This document shows, piece after piece, positions 47,745 through 53,109 of a DNA stretch of 53,109 nucleotides. Position 1 is the first letter of the stretch; each line of letters begins with the position of its first letter. This DNA is from Thermoplasmatota archaeon. Lineage in GTDB: Archaea; Thermoplasmatota; E2; UBA202; JdFR-43. The position numbers and the translations under genes are program-made. The notes beneath the pieces are model-generated. The model saw nothing but the letters and a program-made list of their open reading frames with translations. It was not told the origin of the DNA and ran no database searches. The DNA lies in contig JAPDJP010000002.1 in NCBI GenBank assembly GCA_029259055.1, forward strand, positions 1-53,109, given 5' to 3'.

Positions 47745-48539
47745 CTATTTATAACTAAGTTTTTCATATATTCTATTATAAAAACTATCTTTCAATTTTA
47801 TAAATCTTGCTTTCCTTTCTGATTTGACAATTTCTAACTCATCATTAGGGGACATGTTATAAATATGTAATCCATCTATTGCAATTTTCGCTGTTTTCTC
47901 AACCTCTATCTTAATTTTTCTATCAGAAGGTATAACAATTGGAGGGGAGAGATGGCGAAAAGGTGCTATGGGGGCGATAACAAAAGCATTTAAACATGGT
48001 TCAATAACTGGTCCTCCCACTGACAAAGCATAACTTGTTGAGCCCATAGGAGTTGCAATTATTAAACCATCTCCAAATATGCTTTGTGTTAAAATACCAT
48101 TTATATACAATTTTAAAAGCAAAATTTTACCAATATTTGCAGTATGAATAGCTACCTCATTTGCCGCATCTGGTAATTCATTTCCATTCAAAAAAGCCTT
48201 CAATTTTATTCTTTCTTCTATATAATAATCTCCATTTTTTACTCTTTTTATAGCTTCTTCCGCCTCTTCAGGCTCCACTTCTGTTAAAAAACCGATTCTA
48301 CCAGTATTTATTGAAAAAATGGGTTTTGTTGTATGTTGCAACGTCATCAAAATTGTTCCGTCTCCTCCTACAATTATTATTTTATCCGCTTTTTTTCCAA
48401 TCTCTTCCATTGAGTATCCTTTCATTCCCATATATTCTGCTATCTTTTTTTCAAGAATAACATCTTCTAGCATTCCATATATTTTTCTGCCTATTAAAAA
48501 TGATTCTTCTGAAGGCTTACAAATCAATCCCCAGCTCAT
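47745..48539 (-). CDS. nadK: NAD kinase
   Basis: 'IIIVGGDGTILMTLQHTTKPIFSINTGRIGFLTEVEPEE' (GGDG, NxGxxGFLT), 'DGLIIATPMGSTSYALSVGGPVIEP'. Confidence 0.96.
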   Translation of the reverse strand: MSWGLICKPSEESFLIGRKIYGMLEDVILEKKIAEYMGMKGYSMEEIGKKADKIIIVGGDGTILMTLQHTTKPIFSINTGRIGFLTEVEPEEAEEAIKRVKNGDYYIEERIKLKAFLNGNELPDAANEVAIHTANIGKILLLKLYINGILTQSIFGDGLIIATPMGSTSYALSVGGPVIEPCLNAFVIAPIAPFRHLSPPIVIPSDRKIKIEVEKTAKIAIDGLHIYNMSPNDELEIVKSERKARFIKLKDSFYNRIYEKLSYK

Positions 48540-49318
48540 TTTACCCCCCCAATCAATTTTTTTAATATTTCATTGCTGGCAACAGCGAGCACGCTACTCC
48601 TTATATTTAAATTTAGAGGAACATTTAAAATTTCCCCATTCGCATTATAAACTTCCCCTCCCGCTTCTCTTACAATTAAACATCCAGCAGCAAAATCAGT
48701 TACTCGCAAACTTTCCTTAGGCATAAAATAAGCATGAATAGCCCCACTCGCAACCAAGCACATTTCCAGCGCCGCCGCGCCCATCGCTCTTATTGTATGC
48801 AATTCAACAAGCTTCCATGTTTTTTCATTACCTGATTCCCCCAAAGTTAAACAATATATTATATCCGAATAATCTTTGCTAACTTCTATTCTTTTTCCAT
48901 TCAAAAAAGCACCATCATCCTTAAAAGCTTCATAGACATCCCCTGTTGGTATATTCTTTACTATTCCATATTCAATATCTTCAATATTTTTTCTTCCTAT
49001 AGCAATAGAAATCCCATAAAAAGGGATGCCATGAAAAGCATTTCTTGTTCCATCTATTGGGTCTAAAACAATAATATATTCTTTCCCATTGTCAATATAT
49101 CCTATTTCTTCTGATAAAATATTTGCTTCTTTACCAATAATATCTAAAGCGATTTCCTCCGCTACTTTATCTATATACAAAGTTGGTGTACCATCTGCTC
49201 CTATTTCTATTTCTATTCCAAATTTATTTTTATCTTCTTTTTTTATCCTTTTATCTATTGCTTCGATAGCTTCTTTTGCAATATCAATTAATTTATCCAT
49301 TAGAAGGAAATAAATCAA
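48536..49318 (-). CDS. Inositol monophosphatase/FBPase-family phosphatase
   Basis: 'ILSEEIGYIDNGKEYIIVLDPIDGTRNAFHGIPFYGISIAIG', 'SLRVTDFAAGCLIVREAGGEVYNANG'. Start may be the internal ATG of 'MDKLIDIAKEAIEAID'. Confidence 0.93.
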   Translation of the reverse strand: MIYFLLMDKLIDIAKEAIEAIDKRIKKEDKNKFGIEIEIGADGTPTLYIDKVAEEIALDIIGKEANILSEEIGYIDNGKEYIIVLDPIDGTRNAFHGIPFYGISIAIGRKNIEDIEYGIVKNIPTGDVYEAFKDDGAFLNGKRIEVSKDYSDIIYCLTLGESGNEKTWKLVELHTIRAMGAAALEMCLVASGAIHAYFMPKESLRVTDFAAGCLIVREAGGEVYNANGEILNVPLNLNIRSSVLAVASNEILKKLIGGVK

Positions 49319-49557
49319 CCATTATATTTTTTATTCTCTTTAATTTCATTAATGATTCTTTCTATCATATCAATCCACTTTATAAATGCATTACATGCTG
49401 CTCTCAAATTTGATATACTGTTTGCTTCTATTTCAAAAAATAATTTTTTATCTTTTAAATAACATTTCACATTCACTTTTGGAGCTTCTTCATATCTTAA
49501 TGCATTATAAATTGTTTCATTATATTTGCTTCTTATTTCTAACTTTATCTTATGCAT
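49315..49557 (-). CDS. pcc1: KEOPS complex subunit Pcc1
   Basis: 80-aa ORF 'VKCYLKDKKLFFEIEANSISNLRAACNAFIKWIDMIERI', typical of Pcc1, between rpoP and the exosome operon. Confidence 0.82.
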   Translation of the reverse strand: MHKIKLEIRSKYNETIYNALRYEEAPKVNVKCYLKDKKLFFEIEANSISNLRAACNAFIKWIDMIERIINEIKENKKYNG

Positions 49558-49698
49558 TTATCTTGCTTTCAATTTTTTGGCAATTGTTCCTCTTTCTTTA
49601 TAAAAAATTTTTCCTCCACAATATGGACATCTAATACCCATTCTCTCTGTATCTATATCAACGTTTTTTCCACATTTTGCACACTTATAAGCAATCAT
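49558..49698 (-). CDS. rpoP: DNA-directed RNA polymerase subunit P
   Basis: Not in the ORF track; own translation MIAYKCAKCGKNVDIDTERMGIRCPYCGGKIFYKERGTIAKKLKAR*, a Zn-ribbon Rpb12/RpoP. Confidence 0.93.
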   Translation of the reverse strand: MIAYKCAKCGKNVDIDTERMGIRCPYCGGKIFYKERGTIAKKLKAR

Positions 49699-49699
49699 A

Positions 49700-49969
49700 T
49701 TATCTTCCTAAAATACTTTTAATGCTCTTTTCAACATCTCTTCCAGTCAATGTTCTAGGAAGATAGGCTCCTCCAGCAAACTTTGCATTGCATTTCCTAC
49801 AAACCCATATTCCAGTGCTTTCTCTTTTTACTCTTTTCCTTCCGCATCTTGGGCAAAGATGCCATTGCCTTTGCTTTTCCTCAATAGCTTTTATTCTGTA
49901 TCTTATTTTAACTCCATATCTTGGCCCATACCTTCCAGCTGACTTAACTTTTTTGGTTCTCTTTGCCAT
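49700..49969 (-). CDS. rpl37ae: 50S ribosomal protein L37Ae
   Basis: '[68 protein letters not shown]'. Confidence 0.96.
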   Translation of the reverse strand: MAKRTKKVKSAGRYGPRYGVKIRYRIKAIEEKQRQWHLCPRCGRKRVKRESTGIWVCRKCNAKFAGGAYLPRTLTGRDVEKSIKSILGR

Positions 49970-50756
49970 TTCCTTCCCCCAGCAATTTCCTTATCTTCTT
50001 TGCATGAATCTGCGCACGCTTTATAATATTTTTTATTTCATCAATTGTAAAACTTCCTCTTAATCCTTTCTGCATCGCTCTTATATCTCCATTTTTATCC
50101 AGTGCAACAGTAAAACGAGCTTGTGCAATTTGTTCTTCCTCCAAGCAAGGATCCACGACTATAAAATTCTCGTATTTAACAAATGTGCAACTAACAGGAG
50201 GAGAGCCAACAGGTAATGGCTTGTTTTCTCCTAATCCATATCTTTCATTTGGTATAATTGTATTTTGCAACGCTGCAGAAGCTGCTAATGAACATGCATC
50301 GAATAAATTCCCGTCATAATCTAGAACATGTAAATCTATGAATACAATCCATACTTTTTCTCCAGGCTCTATACAAAGCTTATCAAAAGGAATGTATTTA
50401 GATTCTCTTATTCCTCGATCAACCACTCTTGCAAGTTCAATTGCATCTGGAGTTGGCGGACCAGGCTCAAATTCTGGAGAAGCTAAAGGAGGAAGTTCTG
50501 CAGAAGTTGTCATTGCTCCTTCTTCAGGCGAATCGGGATATGGTTCTCCTACCTCCAATTTTATTCCAGCTAAGACCATTGTATTTCCTATTTTTACCCT
50601 CGCTGAGCCCTCCGCCTTCTTTATTATATTCCTTTCTATTTTTATTGGCCTGTATTCGTCAGCGCTTCTTCCATCCGGTCTTTTCTTTTCTTTTGCAAGC
50701 CTGGCCAAATAATCTTTTTTTATGGCAGATACCCTTTTAACTTCCGGTATTTCCAT
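49944..50756 (-). CDS. rrp42: Exosome complex subunit Rrp42
   Basis: '[73 protein letters not shown]'. Confidence 0.96.
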   Translation of the reverse strand: MEIPEVKRVSAIKKDYLARLAKEKKRPDGRSADEYRPIKIERNIIKKAEGSARVKIGNTMVLAGIKLEVGEPYPDSPEEGAMTTSAELPPLASPEFEPGPPTPDAIELARVVDRGIRESKYIPFDKLCIEPGEKVWIVFIDLHVLDYDGNLFDACSLAASAALQNTIIPNERYGLGENKPLPVGSPPVSCTFVKYENFIVVDPCLEEEQIAQARFTVALDKNGDIRAMQKGLRGSFTIDEIKNIIKRAQIHAKKIRKLLGEGNGKENQKS

Positions 50757-51463
50757 TATTTCACCTCAAAAGTTTTATATTTATTTAATAAAGCCTGCCT
50801 TTGCAGTTTTGCAACTTGCTTACAACCCTTTATAGCAAGCTCTAAAGCTTCCTCAAATTCTTTATACGTTAAATGTCCATCCATTTGAAGCAATAAAATT
50901 TCCTCAGTTCTTGGAGCTATGGCAACTGGCAAATCAGCCTCTCCCTCCTTATCTTCCTCACTCGTTAAATCCAAGACTACAACACCATCAACCTTTCCAG
51001 CTGCACATGCAACAGGTATATCTCTCATAGGAATGCCAGCATCCGCCAATGCGACAGCAGCAGCGGTTATTCCAGCGCATCTTGTGCCAGCCTCAGCATC
51101 GAGTACTTCTATACATATATCAATAGTTGTTCTAGGGAAAAGTTCTGTAAATATTACGCTTTCTAATGCTTCTGAGGTAACTTTTGATATTTCTGTGCTT
51201 CTTCTATCCGGACCTGGACGCTTTCTCTCTTCAACACTAAATGATGCCATGCTATAGCGAGCATTTACCAACGCTTTTGTAGGGTCTTGTATATGGCGGG
51301 GTAATGCTTCTCTTGGTCCGTATACAGCAGCCATTATTTTGTTTCCTCCCCATTCCAAATAGCATGAGCCATCCGCCCTATATAATACGCCTGCTTCAAT
51401 TTTTATAGGCCTTAATTCATCTGGCTTTCTTCCATCTATTCTTATTCCATCCTTTATCAACAT
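50756..51463 (-). CDS. rrp41: Exosome complex exonuclease Rrp41
   Basis: '[85 protein letters not shown]'. Confidence 0.97.
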   Translation of the reverse strand: MLIKDGIRIDGRKPDELRPIKIEAGVLYRADGSCYLEWGGNKIMAAVYGPREALPRHIQDPTKALVNARYSMASFSVEERKRPGPDRRSTEISKVTSEALESVIFTELFPRTTIDICIEVLDAEAGTRCAGITAAAVALADAGIPMRDIPVACAAGKVDGVVVLDLTSEEDKEGEADLPVAIAPRTEEILLLQMDGHLTYKEFEEALELAIKGCKQVAKLQRQALLNKYKTFEVK

Positions 51464-52117
51464 TTAACCACCTAACATTTTTATTATCCTTTCAGTTAGC
51501 CCAAAAGTATGAGCTTCTTTTTCAATTTTTCTTAAAGCTTTGATGAGCAAATTAACGTTTTCATCTTCTCCTTTTATCCATATTCTACCATTTTGGCCGA
51601 CAAATATCCAGCATTTTGTATATCTTTTCAGTATATTAAGCATGGAAGCATTTTTTCCTATTACTCTTGGAATTTTTGAAGGTTGTATTTCTATTATTAT
51701 ACCATCTTCTATTTTTCTGCATGGCTTGCTTTTCATTGTTATTTCTATATTTCTTGCTTCATCGATTAATTTAATTATAGCTACAATTACGTCCCCAACC
51801 CTTAAATATTTATACGTTTCTCCGTATTCCATTTTCCAAGGAACTTCTTCCATTGTTAAAAATGCAGGATAGGGAGCATTTATATCAACGATCCAAGCAT
51901 TTTTGAAAACTTCTTGAACTACCCCTATAACTGTATCTCCAACATTTGGATCATATACTCCTGACAATGGTATCACATTGACATACTTTCCTTTCTCTTC
52001 TAATATTCCTAAACGAGATGAATATATTTTATCTCCTTCTTTAAATGTTCCCTTCCCTGGCAGTTTGCTTTTTGCATCTCCTACAATACTTCCAGGCAAA
52101 ACTATTTCCCGCATCAT
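51464..52117 (-). CDS. rrp4: Exosome complex RNA-binding subunit Rrp4
   Basis: S1 and KH regions: 'VVQEVFKNAWIVDINAPYPAFL', 'IEIQPSKIPRVIGKNASMLNILKRYTKCWIFVGQNGRIWIKG'. Confidence 0.96.
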   Translation of the reverse strand: MMREIVLPGSIVGDAKSKLPGKGTFKEGDKIYSSRLGILEEKGKYVNVIPLSGVYDPNVGDTVIGVVQEVFKNAWIVDINAPYPAFLTMEEVPWKMEYGETYKYLRVGDVIVAIIKLIDEARNIEITMKSKPCRKIEDGIIIEIQPSKIPRVIGKNASMLNILKRYTKCWIFVGQNGRIWIKGEDENVNLLIKALRKIEKEAHTFGLTERIIKMLGG

Positions 52118-52809
52118 TTTAGTAGCCTTGTTACAACCTCTCCTTTTGTAATTGCATTTAGTTTATCGTAAAGCTGGGTTTGCATACCAGCAGGTATTTC
52201 CAATATGCATTTAAAAGAACCATCTGATAACCATTCTTCCTTATGCATTTTTCCCATATTTATTAATTCTCCATATGCTCTACCAGCATATTGTGCTGGT
52301 ATTCTAATTTCAATTTTCACATTTTCAATACTAATTGGTAAGATAGGGCGAATGGCATCGATAACTTTCTTTATTTGTTCTTCAACCGGCTTGAAAGCAT
52401 CAATATGAACACCAGCTTCTTCAATAGCTCTTTCTATTCTATCTCTTGGATGAGGAAGTTTTGTTCTTGGATCCATTGAAGAACGAGCTATATAATCTAC
52501 TATTGCTTTTCTTTTCCTTTCTTGCATTTCTCTCCTCTGTTTAGTAGTTAGCTGGAAATCTCCTTCCTTTATAATTTTAATTGCTATTTCAGCAACATCT
52601 GTTGTCCCAAAAACTTCTTTTAATGATTCTTCTGAAGCTTTGTCTCCTTTTCTAGCATCTTTAAAAATTAAATCTATTGCCAGATAATCGAGAATATTTA
52701 TCTGCTTTCCTTCCAATATCATTTCCACCGCTTTTGGATCAACCAATATTTCAAAATGCTTTCCTTTCTTATCATATCTTGCAACAATTGCCTCCTCCAA
52801 TGAAACCAT
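52114..52809 (-). CDS. sbds: Ribosome maturation protein SBDS/SDO1 homolog
   Basis: 'VSLEEAIVARYDKKGKHFEILVDPKAVEMILEGK', 'TTDVAEIAIKIIKEGDFQLTTKQRREMQERKRKAIVDYIARSSMDPRTKLPHPRDRIERAIEEAGV'. Confidence 0.97.
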   Translation of the reverse strand: MVSLEEAIVARYDKKGKHFEILVDPKAVEMILEGKQINILDYLAIDLIFKDARKGDKASEESLKEVFGTTDVAEIAIKIIKEGDFQLTTKQRREMQERKRKAIVDYIARSSMDPRTKLPHPRDRIERAIEEAGVHIDAFKPVEEQIKKVIDAIRPILPISIENVKIEIRIPAQYAGRAYGELINMGKMHKEEWLSDGSFKCILEIPAGMQTQLYDKLNAITKGEVVTRLLK

Positions 52810-53108
52810 TATTCCTCACCAACCATCTCAAAATATTTTTCAATGTCTTTTTGGGGTAATATACTAAATATTTTTCCTTCTTCTATTACTCCTATCTCAA
52901 CAGCTTTCTTTTCTATTTTCTTTTCTGTCGCATGCATCAAAGCCTTTAGCCCTAAAACAATCGCTTCATCTCTCTCCATCCCTTCCCTATAATTCTTCTC
53001 GAAATATTCTATTGCCAAATCTCTCCCTTCTCCTTCAGCGGTAGCTTTATATTCCATCATTGCTCCGGAAGGATCTGTTGCAAATAAGCGTGGTCCAGTA
53101 GAATCAAC
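52809..53108 (-). CDS. psmA: Proteasome alpha subunit, C-terminal part (gene continues beyond window end)
   Basis: Frame open through the window edge: VDSTGPRLFATDPSGAMMEYKATAEGEGRDLAIEYFEKNYREGMERDEAIVLGLKAL... Confidence 0.92.
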   Translation of the reverse strand, partial: VDSTGPRLFATDPSGAMMEYKATAEGEGRDLAIEYFEKNYREGMERDEAIVLGLKALMHATEKKIEKKAVEIGVIEEGKIFSILPQKDIEKYFEMVGEE

Positions 53109-53109
53109 T

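Noticed and set aside
1-53109. rRNA genes, CRISPR arrays, intact transposases/integrases
   Set aside because: None recognised in either strand by reading; divergent or very short elements cannot be excluded without searches.

Overview
Low-GC archaeal chromosomal window. The archaeal assignment rests on RpoK, RpoP, Alba, the Rrp4/Rrp41/Rrp42 exosome operon, SBDS, L37Ae, proteasome alpha, TmcA, TIP49, Dph2 and DUF373; placement within the Euryarchaeota/Thermoplasmatota is only a guess. Main parts: (1) a defence island at ~2.66-12.56 kb: a split type I restriction-modification locus (HsdM, HsdS, HsdR) with interleaved genes, namely a possible AlbA_2/Schlafen-like protein that may be frame-split, a multi-TM protein, a HEPN/MNT toxin-antitoxin pair whose last gene overlaps hsdR by 4 nt, an SprT/YgjP-like metallohydrolase, and a frame-disrupted antitoxin-like ORF. 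(2) Many secreted proteins: M14 carboxypeptidase, a 1292-aa CARDB/DUF2341-like surface protein, clostripain-like C11 peptidase, BNR-like protein, two beta-helix proteins, a caspase-like peptidase with an EF-hand loop, and a decayed peptidase gene. Three of them share a 'P(K/M)EGYLYI' Ig-like module. (3) Housekeeping genes, including the exosome/proteasome superoperon with an adjacent IMPase-NADK pair. One tRNA-Gly(UCC) is present, next to decayed permease and thioredoxin-like fragments. I saw no rRNA, CRISPR array or intact transposon. All assignments come from reading motifs in the translations; no searches were run.
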